IMG/VR virus record: IMGVR_UViG_3300026097_000013
Coordinates: 56,485-120,484 of that record
Direction: 5' to 3' (one strand)
Source: a virus
DNA length: 64,000 nucleotides
A model generated the notes under the pieces. It was not told where the DNA came from and did not search any database. It saw only the letters and a program-made list of their open reading frames with translations. Shown here one piece after another: positions 1 to 8,707 of the stretch (position 1 is its first letter; each line of letters opens with the position of its first letter). Made by a program: the position numbers and the translations under genes.

Positions 1-1424
1 TGCTTTACAATGTCAATTTCATTGTATACATTATAATTCATACCGTTAGCTATACATACAATACCTGCACGTCCAGTATGACTAAGTGTAAGTGTTTTCT
101 TTACATATAGATCATTAAATCCGCTAGTACTAGTGCGTAAATTTGAATCGTAAACTCTTTCTCTATTTTTATTCCAGTAATCTGAATCACTTCTTATAGA
201 CAAAGCGTAATGCAATGCAACAAATTCTGCAAAATTCTGATAAAAATTTCTTATGTGTGCGTTATACACATCTCGATCAAATTGATTAACTACTGGTCGA
301 TCTACATGACGACAAAATTCTAACAAAAATTCATGAACACTTAATAATCCATTACTTTCTAGTGGCTCAATGAATGCAGCAGCCAACCCAATGCCTAATA
401 CATTTTTAACCCATATACGTTCATAAATACCTGTTTTAAAATTAATGTGCTTAAAATTAAGATCATCTGTAACTCTATTAGGATTGTGCAATGTCATTTT
501 ATCCGAATTAAGATGATTTTTAAATTCTTGCAGAGCATCTTCGTCTGATATAAATTCATCTGAATATACGTATCCTGTACCTATTCTAGACCAAAGCGGA
601 ATATTCCAAACCCACCCGTTACTTAGTGCAGTACAATTTGTATATACTTCTAGTTCTTTTTCTTTATCAGTATACGGTATTTGTACAGCCCATGCCTTGT
701 TATTTGGTAAAATATCTCTATAAGATACAAATGGCTCTTCTAGTGCTTTACCTAAAAGTAAACTTTCAAATCCAGTGCAATCTACATAAAGATCTGCTGT
801 TAATTTTGTTCCGTCTTCTAAAATAATTTTAGATATACCGTTATCGTCTGTAGGAGCGTCAACAACTGTTCCTACTACATGTTTAACTCCACGAGGTATA
901 CAATAGCGATCTTTAAGATATTTTCCGAATAATAACGAGTCAAAATGAAAAGCTGTATGATAATCAAATCTAAAATCATCAAAACTACCGTCTTCATTAG
1001 TTGATATTTTATTTTCGTTTACTAATGCCATTACAGGCCAAAAGTTTTCTGCAAAGTCGCTAGAATGAGTTTCAGGATAGTAAGCTTTTTTTAATTGCCA
1101 ATGATTATAATTAATATCTTCAGTTTCTATAGGATCACCAAACGGATAATGGAATCCTCCGTAGTCTTTATCATAAAAGTCAGTAAATTTGATACTAAAC
1201 TTATAACTACCATTTGTATGTTTTAGAAAATCTTTGTCATCTATTCCGAGGTACGCTGTCCAGTCACGAATAAATCCTAAGGTACTTTCACCCACACCAA
1301 TTTTTGGTATATCATCACTTTCAACTAATGTAATAGATTTATCGGGAAATTTTCTAATCAGTGTTGCAGCAGCCATCCATCCAGCTGAGCCGCCGCCTAC
1401 TATTAATATACTATTAAATGCCAT
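1..1424 (-). CDS. Flavin-dependent tryptophan halogenase (3' end cut by window edge)
   Basis: 474 complete codons are visible and the frame is still open at base 1, so the C-terminus is missing. The N-terminus has the FAD-binding GGGSAGW motif (residues 10-16) followed by GVGEST. Lys75 in GSYKFSIKF aligns with the catalytic lysine (Lys79) of PrnA-type halogenases. WVWNIP at 271-276 is the WxWxIP hallmark that separates these enzymes from flavin monooxygenases, and GLAAAFIEPLES further on is also typical. The family uses FADH2, O2 and chloride or bromide to halogenate tryptophan or another aromatic substrate; the substrate cannot be read here. The start is well supported: AGGAGGT lies at 1434-1440 with a short A-rich spacer. 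It sits at the end of a virion-gene block but has its own promoter, as expected for an auxiliary metabolic gene. Family assignment is firm; the biological role is inferred. Confidence 0.9.
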   Translation of the reverse strand, partial: MAFNSILIVGGGSAGWMAAATLIRKFPDKSITLVESDDIPKIGVGESTLGFIRDWTAYLGIDDKDFLKHTNGSYKFSIKFTDFYDKDYGGFHYPFGDPIETEDINYNHWQLKKAYYPETHSSDFAENFWPVMALVNENKISTNEDGSFDDFRFDYHTAFHFDSLLFGKYLKDRYCIPRGVKHVVGTVVDAPTDDNGISKIILEDGTKLTADLYVDCTGFESLLLGKALEEPFVSYRDILPNNKAWAVQIPYTDKEKELEVYTNCTALSNGWVWNIPLWSRIGTGYVYSDEFISDEDALQEFKNHLNSDKMTLHNPNRVTDDLNFKHINFKTGIYERIWVKNVLGIGLAAAFIEPLESNGLLSVHEFLLEFCRHVDRPVVNQFDRDVYNAHIRNFYQNFAEFVALHYALSIRSDSDYWNKNRERVYDSNLRTSTSGFNDLYVKKTLTLSHTGRAGIVCIANGMNYNVYNEIDIVK

Positions 1425-1452
1425 AAAAAAAATACCTCCTATAATGTATTTA

Positions 1453-1480
1453 ATTATAACATCATAGGAAGCATTGTCAA
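1453..1480 (-). promoter_or_regulatory. Consensus sigma70-type promoter of the halogenase gene
   Basis: On the minus strand TTGACA (1475-1480) and TATAAT (1453-1458) are separated by exactly 16 bases. The predicted start near 1446 leaves a very short leader containing the AGGAGGT ribosome site. Both hexamers match consensus perfectly, which is unlikely by chance this close to the start codon. This would let host RNA polymerase express the gene without phage sigma factor. Confidence 0.8.
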
Positions 1481-1483
1481 TGT

Positions 1484-1491
1484 GATTTATA
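1484..1491 (-). promoter_or_regulatory. T4-late-like box upstream of halogenase
   Basis: The minus strand reads TATAAATC, one base from the T4 late consensus TATAAATA. It lies just upstream of the -35 of the sigma70-type promoter and would add a late start near 1478. Such AT-rich octamers occur by chance in this genome, so this is tentative. Confidence 0.35.
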
Positions 1492-1493
1492 TA

Positions 1494-2018
1494 TTACTCT
1501 TCAGGATCTGGATCTGGGCCTGGATCTGGAATCACAACTCCGGGAATTAACGGCCATTCAATCTCAGATTCATGTGATATTGTATCCCAATCAATTGTGT
1601 CGGGCAAGTCTCTTAGTTGCTGTCTATACGTTGCCCATTCTGCTTTTTCTGCATCACTAAGTGGTGCATCCGGCAATTGTGTCCAATCCGAAGCTGGTAA
1701 TAAATTTAGACGGGTACGTTCCATAAATCTAAATCGCTTTTCCAGTATATCAATTGATTTTTCAATCCACTCTTGAGTAAAAGTTCCGTCTTCATTTTTT
1801 ATAATATCGCCTGGCGCTATGTCTACATCAGTATCGCCGTTGACATAGTCTCTAATTGAATCATATACCGGAGCATAACCTTTAGCACGTACTTCTTCTT
1901 CAGTAAAGTCCCATGTTTCTTTCATTATATAATGTATATTTTCGTTAGAAATATATGTAGAGTCAACCATATCTCCATTTTCATCTATTCTTATATAGTT
2001 TACATTTTGTAAATTCAT
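1494..2018 (-). CDS. Phage tail assembly chaperone-like protein
   Basis: 174 residues. The central part (about residues 95-140) contains a segment with SDWTQLPDAPLSDAEKAEW and then a short helix with YRQQLRDLP. This is the characteristic core of the small tail-fibre assembly chaperone domain found beside many phage fibre genes (Phage_tail_APC type). The C-terminus is an acidic, Pro-rich tail (PDPGPDPDPEE). It lies directly downstream of the Gly-rich adhesin gene with only about 20 bases between them, preceded by AAGGAAC, so co-expression and a helper role in adhesin folding or attachment are likely. T4-like relatives carry such domains both as chaperones and at the ends of fibres. Exact partner is inferred from position. 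Confidence 0.7.
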   Translation of the reverse strand: MNLQNVNYIRIDENGDMVDSTYISNENIHYIMKETWDFTEEEVRAKGYAPVYDSIRDYVNGDTDVDIAPGDIIKNEDGTFTQEWIEKSIDILEKRFRFMERTRLNLLPASDWTQLPDAPLSDAEKAEWATYRQQLRDLPDTIDWDTISHESEIEWPLIPGVVIPDPGPDPDPEE

Positions 2019-2038
2019 TGTGCAGTTCCTTAATCTTA

Positions 2039-3562
2039 TTATAAGTTATGTGTGTTACAGCAAGGCCACGCTCTATTTGCGCCCCAAACAATTCTAACAA
2101 CACCCGGCCCGCCCCAGCCGCCGCCGTGTGACGTGCCGCCGCCTCCGGCGCCGCCGCCGAACTTTCCGCCGCAATTATAACCGTTTCCTCGTCCATTCGA
2201 ATACGGCTCACCTGGATTACCACAGCAACCGCCTGATCCGCCTTGGCCTGCTCCGCCGCTTGTGCCGTGACCTGTTCGTCCATGGCCGCATCTGCCTTCA
2301 CTGCTGCTACTACCATAACAGCACATGCCACATGCGCCAGTGCCGCCACCGCCGCCAGTACCGTAAGTTGAACTGTGATAAGAAGTTGCGCTGCCCCCTC
2401 CGCCACCGCAACCACGATATCCCGGAGTATTAGAGTTAGCAGGTGATCGGCCACAATAGCCAGCTCCGCCGCCGCCTCCGCCAGCAGTACCCGGATAAGC
2501 AACCATTCCGTAACTACCGCAGCATGTTCCGCTGCCGCCATTTACATCACTGAAGCTGTAACATCCGCCGTAACATCCACAACATCCGCCGCAGGCTATC
2601 ATACCCGGCCAGCATGAATATCCACCAAGGTTTTGGCTGTTAGACCAGCATGCTCCACGTCCGACGCGGATACAATAAGATTGACCTGGTGTAACTGGAA
2701 TATTATTAGCCCATACAGAGCCACCGCCGTGCCCGCCGCAGCCTGCCCAGTCGTAACGGCCGCTGCCGCCAGCGCCGATTGCTAGTACATTAACACTTGT
2801 AACTCCATCTGGGGCTACCCATGTATAATTACATGTGCCGCCAGCTTGGCCATATACACCTTCATATTGTGCTTGTCCTTTAACGGCTTCAAAATAGAAT
2901 TGTTTGCTAAATGCTGTAGTTCTATACGAACCTTCAGGCATTGATGTATTACGTACACCTAGTGTAAAGTTATAATTATTAGTTGTTTCGTCACTAGATT
3001 TTCCTGGAAAAGTCATTAGTCCGTTGTTATCAATAGTTACATTAGACGGTAAGTTGCCTCTGTTAGTAATTGCCCATTCTGTAGCTGTACCGCTATTACT
3101 GAATTGAAAAGTTTCCGCAGCAGTAAGTGTTACATTATTGTTATTAGTAGTAATACTAGGATAATCGTTTGTTGTGCTAACAAATATAGTTATATCAGCT
3201 TCGTATACAACATCATATTTTGAATCAGTAATATTTATCGTTAATACTGACAATGGATCCATGCTAGCAGCCGATCCTGATAGTGTTCCACTAGATGATA
3301 GAGTTAGTCCGTATTGTGCGCCATCTCGCCACGCAAAGGTATATTCTGAATCACCAAAAGCACCTGTTACGCTAAGTGTAACATTTAAACTTTCGTTTGC
3401 ATTTATATAATCTGGAAGAGGATCTCTATCAAGAGATGCGCCGCCAGCTAAAACAAATCCTGTTCCGTTACTTGTTAAAATTAGTCCAGTATTTTCAAAG
3501 TCTGCATCCTCGATTGCTAGACCACTACCTCTGTTTTTTGTTAATCCTATAAATCTTCCCAT
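2039..3562 (-). CDS. Glycine/cysteine-rich tail fibre adhesin
   Basis: 507 residues in two halves. The N-terminal half (about 1-230) is free of cysteine and contains Ig-like/putative-Ig repeats (YGLTLSSSGTLSG, LPSNVTIDNNGLMTFPG). From about residue 235 (YTWVAPDGVTSVNVLAIGAG) it becomes a glycine-rich sheet ending in GGWGGPGVVRIVWG, the ending typical of Gly-rich phage adhesins. Such domains form polyglycine-II-like receptor-binding tips. This copy is unusual in having about 23 cysteines in that half, including CGGCCGCYGGC and a terminal WPCC. GC content over this half is far above the surroundings because of GGC/GGA codons. The start follows GGAAATTATA; a late box lies 22 bases upstream. Adhesin call is firm from architecture; receptor unknown. 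Confidence 0.75.
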   Translation of the reverse strand: MGRFIGLTKNRGSGLAIEDADFENTGLILTSNGTGFVLAGGASLDRDPLPDYINANESLNVTLSVTGAFGDSEYTFAWRDGAQYGLTLSSSGTLSGSAASMDPLSVLTINITDSKYDVVYEADITIFVSTTNDYPSITTNNNNVTLTAAETFQFSNSGTATEWAITNRGNLPSNVTIDNNGLMTFPGKSSDETTNNYNFTLGVRNTSMPEGSYRTTAFSKQFYFEAVKGQAQYEGVYGQAGGTCNYTWVAPDGVTSVNVLAIGAGGSGRYDWAGCGGHGGGSVWANNIPVTPGQSYCIRVGRGACWSNSQNLGGYSCWPGMIACGGCCGCYGGCYSFSDVNGGSGTCCGSYGMVAYPGTAGGGGGGAGYCGRSPANSNTPGYRGCGGGGGSATSYHSSTYGTGGGGGTGACGMCCYGSSSSEGRCGHGRTGHGTSGGAGQGGSGGCCGNPGEPYSNGRGNGYNCGGKFGGGAGGGGTSHGGGWGGPGVVRIVWGANRAWPCCNTHNL

Positions 3563-3583
3563 TATAATTTCCTTTTATACATG

Positions 3584-3590
3584 TATTTAT
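3584..3590 (-). promoter_or_regulatory. Late promoter box for adhesin gene
   Basis: Minus strand ATAAATA, the T4-type late -10 recognised by the gp55 sigma factor, about 22 bases upstream of the adhesin start codon. It overlaps the stop codon of the upstream gene. Position fits a transcription start near 3577. Confidence 0.6.
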
Positions 3591-3904
3591 GCTGATGTTT
3601 CGATACCAAAAACTACAGCACTAATACTTGCTTCTGATGATAATGCAACTATTTTTTGACCTGCTGCTAACACTAGACCTGTACGTTCTAGTACGTTTTT
3701 AGCAAGTAACCCTGTTTCAAATTCTATGTATTCTCCGTTAGTAGGAGTATCTGCATCTGCAATTGCTAAACTAATATTAGAAGCATCAGCACCTCTATTA
3801 CATATCGATATTGTTGCAACGGCATAAGTGTCTGCTGGACATTCGTATACTGTTGTAAGTGTTGCTGCGCTTAAATCGCTTGCTGCTAATCTTCCTGTAG
3901 CCAT
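3587..3904 (-). CDS. Small beta-rich virion protein (paralogue group A)
   Basis: 105 residues, no domain I can name. It is predicted mostly beta: alternating hydrophobic strands such as YAVATISICN and LAAGQKIVALS, with a terminal IETSA. It has the same plan as the 109-residue product at 13864-14193 and the 118-residue product at 20758-21114: an I.N or similar strand, a central acidic segment, then L..G.KI and a hydrophobic end. All three sit between fibre genes, so a connector or decoration role is plausible but unproven. CGGAG precedes the start at good spacing. Real gene by coding pattern, spacing of 15 bases to the next gene and strong ribosome site. Confidence 0.75.
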   Translation of the reverse strand: MATGRLAASDLSAATLTTVYECPADTYAVATISICNRGADASNISLAIADADTPTNGEYIEFETGLLAKNVLERTGLVLAAGQKIVALSSEASISAVVFGIETSA

Positions 3905-3919
3905 TTTATATATTCTCCG

Positions 3920-6900
3920 TTATGATGATAAAAAGTAATTCAATGCAACTGGTGCACCTTTGATTCCGCCAGTAAAATTAACTTTCTGTGTTATATTTAT
4001 CTGTGCATTAGTTGTAGTTGTAATTTCCTGTCCAGAAACTTTAATTACGCCTGCTGTTAAACTATTAACATTTAGTTCGCCTTGGCCTCCGCCAATTTGG
4101 CTAGCAATATAAGTTTTAATTGCCTTTTGTGTTGGAACAATATTATCACTATTAGCAGTAAACGTACCGTCTACACTAAATTCAGTAATAACAGCACCTG
4201 TGCCGCCTAGTGCAACTGCACCAAGTTGTAGCTCATTCAATCCAGTAATGTTAAACGCATCAGCATTAAGTGTTGCTACACCAGTTGATTGTTCAACGTT
4301 GAACAACCCACCAACTCTAAAGTTACCGTCTTGGTCAGTAGTGGTGTAGAACACTCTACCGCCGCCGCCAGTAAATGTTTCTTTTGTTGGATCGATTGGA
4401 TTAACTGGAGTGTTAGGGTAGTTAGTATCTTCAAAATTTCCAGTACCGATATCCAAGAAGTCGTGTCCTGTTAGACGAACTTGTGAATATCTAATTCTAA
4501 ATTCAATAGGATCGTCGTGATCTGGTGCATGAGTTATAGTTATTTCTGGACTTACTTGTAATTGTGCAGTATAAGGACCAGTTCCTTCAACATTTCTAAC
4601 ATTTACAAGTTTATAGTAATCTCCAGGAATTCCTTGGAATGTTAGGTTGGAGCCAGCTTGTGGTATTTCTGTTAATCCACTTACATTAATAAGCGTACCG
4701 GGCTGATATCTATCAGCATATCCGTCACCAACAACGTCAGCTGCTGCTGTTGCCATTCCACTACCACGATTTGTCCATGTAGGCTGTGTTAATACACCGT
4801 CGCCGATTCTAACTTCATGCGGTGCTTCTACTGTATTATTTGGATCAGTAATAGTCATTGTAGGAGCACTTGTGTATCCTTGTCCAGGATTCCATATACG
4901 AATTTCAGTAATCTTACCGTCTTCGACTCTTGCGCGAGCTGCTGTAGTATCAGCATATAATCCGCTAGCAGGTGCAGTAAACGATAATCTAGGTTCAATC
5001 GAATATGATGTTGTTTCGTTTAGCGTAGTCTCAATAGCAACACCAGTTACATGATCCCAGCCTGCTGTATCATCACTCATTTTCTTAATAGTAGCAAGCT
5101 TTGTACCGCTATTGTAAGTATCAATATATCCGTATTGACCTGCGCCTACTCCGGATGTAATATATATTGCCATGCCTACATATGCTGCATCAAGTCTAGT
5201 ATCGGTGTTTGATAAAGTTATTTGTGTAGCATTACCCGATTGTGCTACATTTTCACTAGTTATATAATCAAGGCCGCCAAAGTTTTCAGCTGGATCTAAT
5301 AATCTAACTTCAAATACGCCGCCATTAACTGTTTGCACTTCATCAATGAGAGCGCCGAAGCCTTCGCCTGATGGTGTAATAGTAGTGGCACCAGCTGTGT
5401 AATTTACTCCTGCATTTCCGTATTCAAGTGTAAGAATATTATTTCCGTCGGTCATAACATTTGTAACAAACGCTTCAAGTGCGTTGTTATTAACGTTACC
5501 AGTGATCGGAGTTTCAGTAATATCAACACCTTCAGCAACTGTACCAAATGCGCCGTATGATGAGTTACCGTTTGTAGCGCGAATCTTACCACCGTTCTCT
5601 GCCAAGTAACCGATGTGTCCATAGTATGAGAACACAGATACAAGTTCTGTTCTGCCTAGGTTAGTACACCATACGCCAATACCATCACTGATAATCTGTG
5701 TAAAGTCGTTAGCAACAATTGAGTCGTTACCGCCATCATGTAGATCGCCGTCAATCTTACAACCGACACAACCTGTACCAAATGTAGTTACGTTTTGTAC
5801 GTACGGTGATTTGTTAATAATCCATGCGTCGAGGTGTTCTGGTCCCCAACCTGGATCAAGACTTACAAATGCACCTGCTGTTGGACGTTTTGTGCCGTAA
5901 ACATTTGCAGTAGTTAGTGACCCAGATAGATCTGCTACAGTACAATTGCGCAAACCTGTTCCGTTACGCATATAAAACATATCTTCTGTTGTACTTCCGC
6001 CGACAGCATTTACATAATAACGTGCATATAATAATGACTTATAGTTTCCTGTATAAATTAAATCATGCTTAATAGCGTCAATATATCTGTGGATATCTCT
6101 TTCGCACTTTGCAACATCATATTCATAAGAAGGATATGTATCTGCAATATACGCTGTAACTTCTGCTACTAAGAATGCTCTGTTTGCTTCAAGTGTTTCA
6201 ACAGCATATGTATAGTCAGTAGTAGTATTTGGAGTATTTGATCCTGCGCTTACAGGTACAGTCGAATCGCCAGTTGCACCGTTAACACCGTAGTCAATAT
6301 AATCATAAATTTGTTGCCATAGACCGGCAGCATCAACACCTGCGCTCGCGCTGCCTGCTGGTGACGTTGTTACTGGATCTAATGAATTTCCTGTAGTCTT
6401 TGTAACTACACCGTGTGTAATAACGTTATTTGTAATTGCTTGTAGTCTACTAATCGCATCAAGAGTGTAAGGTGTATCACTACTATCAACTAGTACACCA
6501 GCAGGTGTAATGCGTGTTGATCGTAATTCGTCGCCGATAACTGCTGTGTTTTCAGGAACAACAATCGGCAGTACTTCTGAAAATTGTCCAGTTTTAACAA
6601 ATATACTATTTTGAGGTTTACGTTCAGCTGGAACTTCTGTAGTATTACCAGCAGTAATTGCATCAGTAACAATATTAACTAGTGTTTCTGCAGTCGCTTG
6701 TGCATCAGCTTCTTCTACAAAGTCAGTATTAATATATTGGTTTAATGAGCCTCTAACTGTTGCAGGAGCAAGGTTTGATAAAATTGCATCTGTTAATGTT
6801 TTAATATAATTTAGTCCTGCTGCTGTTTCTGTTTGATTGCCTGCTGTATATGTATCTCCAGCACTATTAAAGTATGTCAATGATTGTACTCTAGAACGTG

Positions 6901-8668
6901 CATTGCCGCCGTGTGACAAGTCCCATATAATTGCATCAACAACAGCACCTGCATCTTCTCTAAATGCTGCTTTATCGTATACTCCTACAAGTGCAGGGTA
7001 TGTTGCATCAATATATTCAACAACTTCATCTTGAATAAAGCTTCTGTTTCTCTCTAAAAGATGTTTAGCATTATAACGTATTGCACCTGCTTGAATTTGT
7101 TCTGTTGCATAACGAATAGTTTTCCAAGGTCGATCTAGTGTAACACCATACAACGGTGCTGGCTCATCAACGCCAGAAATGCTTTCGACATAAAATACAT
7201 TATTAATACGACCAAGATATGCCCACTCTGGAGCATCACCGCTATTATTAACTCTTAATGCTTGTCCTGGCGTGCCTATTGGCAATCTTGTTGCGCCTGC
7301 GCCGCCGTAGTAGACAATGTCGCCCGAAGTAGTTAAGTTACCAGATTCTGCGCCCGCAACTAATAAATTCCAATTAGTGCCAGTAACATCTTGATCTGGT
7401 CTGTTCTGTTCTATAACTTCATCTGATGTATGTGCTAATACACAAATATATGAGTTTACACCATGTTGTATACTATCTCCTGCATCATAAAATGTTGCAT
7501 CAGTCCATGTTCCCTTCCATTCAACACCTTCGTTTAAACGTTCCCAATATGTTGTATTCGGTGGACGGAATCCTTCATGTTTTTCAATACATAGATATGT
7601 ATATCCTCCTAAGCGAACTACGTCACCTTCAATGTATTCTCTATTTGTACTATCATCTTCGTAGTCGCCAATAAAGCGAAAACCTGTTGTAAATAGATCC
7701 CAATCTGCAGGTGTATCGCTTGGCTTAGAGCCGACATTGTTTGTAATTGAAACATAACTATAACCGCCATAAGTTACAAAGTCACCTGGTTGGTAATTTG
7801 TACCGGCATCCCAGCTGTCTTCAAATTCTAAACCTTCTACAAATTGTGCCCAATTAGCTTCATCTGCTGCTAAGTTTGTAGATCCGCTTGTATGCTGTGT
7901 AGTACAAATCCACAAGCCGCCACCATACTTTACTACATCATTAATTTTATAACGTGTTGTAACAGCCCAGTCTGATTTGTATTCAATGCCTTTGTGTAAG
8001 TAATCCCACTTAGCTTGATCTGCTTCTAATCCTTCTGCTTCTGTTGCAGCACTAGTATGACCTGTATTTGCAACATAAAGTGTGCCGCCAAAGCGAACAA
8101 TGTCATTAACTCTATAACGAGTATCTACATCCCATTCACCTGTCCAATAAAAGCCTTCTGAAAATATATCCCAATTAGCTTGATCTAATTCTAATCCTTC
8201 TGCTTCTGTTGCAGCACTAGTGTGTTCTTGTGTACATATGTAAACTGTGCCATTGTACTTTACAATGTCATTAACTTTATAGCGAGTTCCTGTAAACCAA
8301 TTTGTTTTATAATCAAAGCCTTCTGCATAAAGATCCCACTTGGCTTGATCTGCTTCTAATCCGTCATCTGCATTTAGTGTACTTGTATGTGCTTCATTAC
8401 AGACATATAAGTATCCGCCATATTTTACAATATCATTTACTTTGTAGTATGTTTCTACAAGCCAATTTGATTTCCAATCAGTACCATCTGAAATTTTATT
8501 CCAATATATTGATTGCGAATCTGTAAACATTGTCGGAGCAGTATGGCCTGCAATGCATACATATGTGTTTCCGCCATTGCGAACAATATCGTCTTTGTAG
8601 TAGACTGTAGAAGCTGCCCAGTCGCCCTTCCAAATAAATCTAATTCTACCTAATTTAAACTCTGCCAT
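3920..8668 (-). CDS. Giant tail fibre with eight DIV repeats and beta-helix
   Basis: 1582 residues. The first 420 or so contain eight tandem modules of about 50 residues with the pattern W...T.Y...DIV..GG..Y.C...HTS, resembling type-3 chitin-binding/CBM5-12 modules. A central right-handed beta-helix-like part follows (GVTLDRPWKTIRYA, then VGDELRSTRITP and SIVANDFTQIISDGIG). Two helical inserts with IDATYP and IADTYPSYEYD interrupt it. The C-terminal part has VRLTGHDFLDIG, DQDGNFRVGGLF and NIVPTQKAIKTYI, a fibre-tip signature shared with three other genes here. Likely a trimeric long fibre acting on the cell surface. CGGAG precedes the start; a late box is 25 bases upstream. Paralogue of the next gene. 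Confidence 0.75.
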   Translation of the reverse strand: MAEFKLGRIRFIWKGDWAASTVYYKDDIVRNGGNTYVCIAGHTAPTMFTDSQSIYWNKISDGTDWKSNWLVETYYKVNDIVKYGGYLYVCNEAHTSTLNADDGLEADQAKWDLYAEGFDYKTNWFTGTRYKVNDIVKYNGTVYICTQEHTSAATEAEGLELDQANWDIFSEGFYWTGEWDVDTRYRVNDIVRFGGTLYVANTGHTSAATEAEGLEADQAKWDYLHKGIEYKSDWAVTTRYKINDVVKYGGGLWICTTQHTSGSTNLAADEANWAQFVEGLEFEDSWDAGTNYQPGDFVTYGGYSYVSITNNVGSKPSDTPADWDLFTTGFRFIGDYEDDSTNREYIEGDVVRLGGYTYLCIEKHEGFRPPNTTYWERLNEGVEWKGTWTDATFYDAGDSIQHGVNSYICVLAHTSDEVIEQNRPDQDVTGTNWNLLVAGAESGNLTTSGDIVYYGGAGATRLPIGTPGQALRVNNSGDAPEWAYLGRINNVFYVESISGVDEPAPLYGVTLDRPWKTIRYATEQIQAGAIRYNAKHLLERNRSFIQDEVVEYIDATYPALVGVYDKAAFREDAGAVVDAIIWDLSHGGNARSRVQSLTYFNSAGDTYTAGNQTETAAGLNYIKTLTDAILSNLAPATVRGSLNQYINTDFVEEADAQATAETLVNIVTDAITAGNTTEVPAERKPQNSIFVKTGQFSEVLPIVVPENTAVIGDELRSTRITPAGVLVDSSDTPYTLDAISRLQAITNNVITHGVVTKTTGNSLDPVTTSPAGSASAGVDAAGLWQQIYDYIDYGVNGATGDSTVPVSAGSNTPNTTTDYTYAVETLEANRAFLVAEVTAYIADTYPSYEYDVAKCERDIHRYIDAIKHDLIYTGNYKSLLYARYYVNAVGGSTTEDMFYMRNGTGLRNCTVADLSGSLTTANVYGTKRPTAGAFVSLDPGWGPEHLDAWIINKSPYVQNVTTFGTGCVGCKIDGDLHDGGNDSIVANDFTQIISDGIGVWCTNLGRTELVSVFSYYGHIGYLAENGGKIRATNGNSSYGAFGTVAEGVDITETPITGNVNNNALEAFVTNVMTDGNNILTLEYGNAGVNYTAGATTITPSGEGFGALIDEVQTVNGGVFEVRLLDPAENFGGLDYITSENVAQSGNATQITLSNTDTRLDAAYVGMAIYITSGVGAGQYGYIDTYNSGTKLATIKKMSDDTAGWDHVTGVAIETTLNETTSYSIEPRLSFTAPASGLYADTTAARARVEDGKITEIRIWNPGQGYTSAPTMTITDPNNTVEAPHEVRIGDGVLTQPTWTNRGSGMATAAADVVGDGYADRYQPGTLINVSGLTEIPQAGSNLTFQGIPGDYYKLVNVRNVEGTGPYTAQLQVSPEITITHAPDHDDPIEFRIRYSQVRLTGHDFLDIGTGNFEDTNYPNTPVNPIDPTKETFTGGGGRVFYTTTDQDGNFRVGGLFNVEQSTGVATLNADAFNITGLNELQLGAVALGGTGAVITEFSVDGTFTANSDNIVPTQKAIKTYIASQIGGGQGELNVNSLTAGVIKVSGQEITTTTNAQINITQKVNFTGGIKGAPVALNYFLSS

Positions 8669-8692
8669 TTAAAAACTCCGCTCTATTTAATA

Positions 8693-8700
8693 TATTTATC
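8693..8700 (-). promoter_or_regulatory. Late promoter box
   Basis: Minus strand GATAAATA in the 39-base gap between the two giant fibre genes, about 25 bases upstream of the downstream start codon. Matches the late box used repeatedly in this window. Confidence 0.6.
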
Positions 8701-8707
8701 ATTATGC

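Noticed and set aside
1981-2541. Ala-rich minus-strand ORF of 186 residues and a plus-strand Arg-rich ORF at 2128-2433
   Set aside because: Both are out-of-frame shadows of the GGC-rich coding of the glycine-rich adhesin; composition is fully explained by it.
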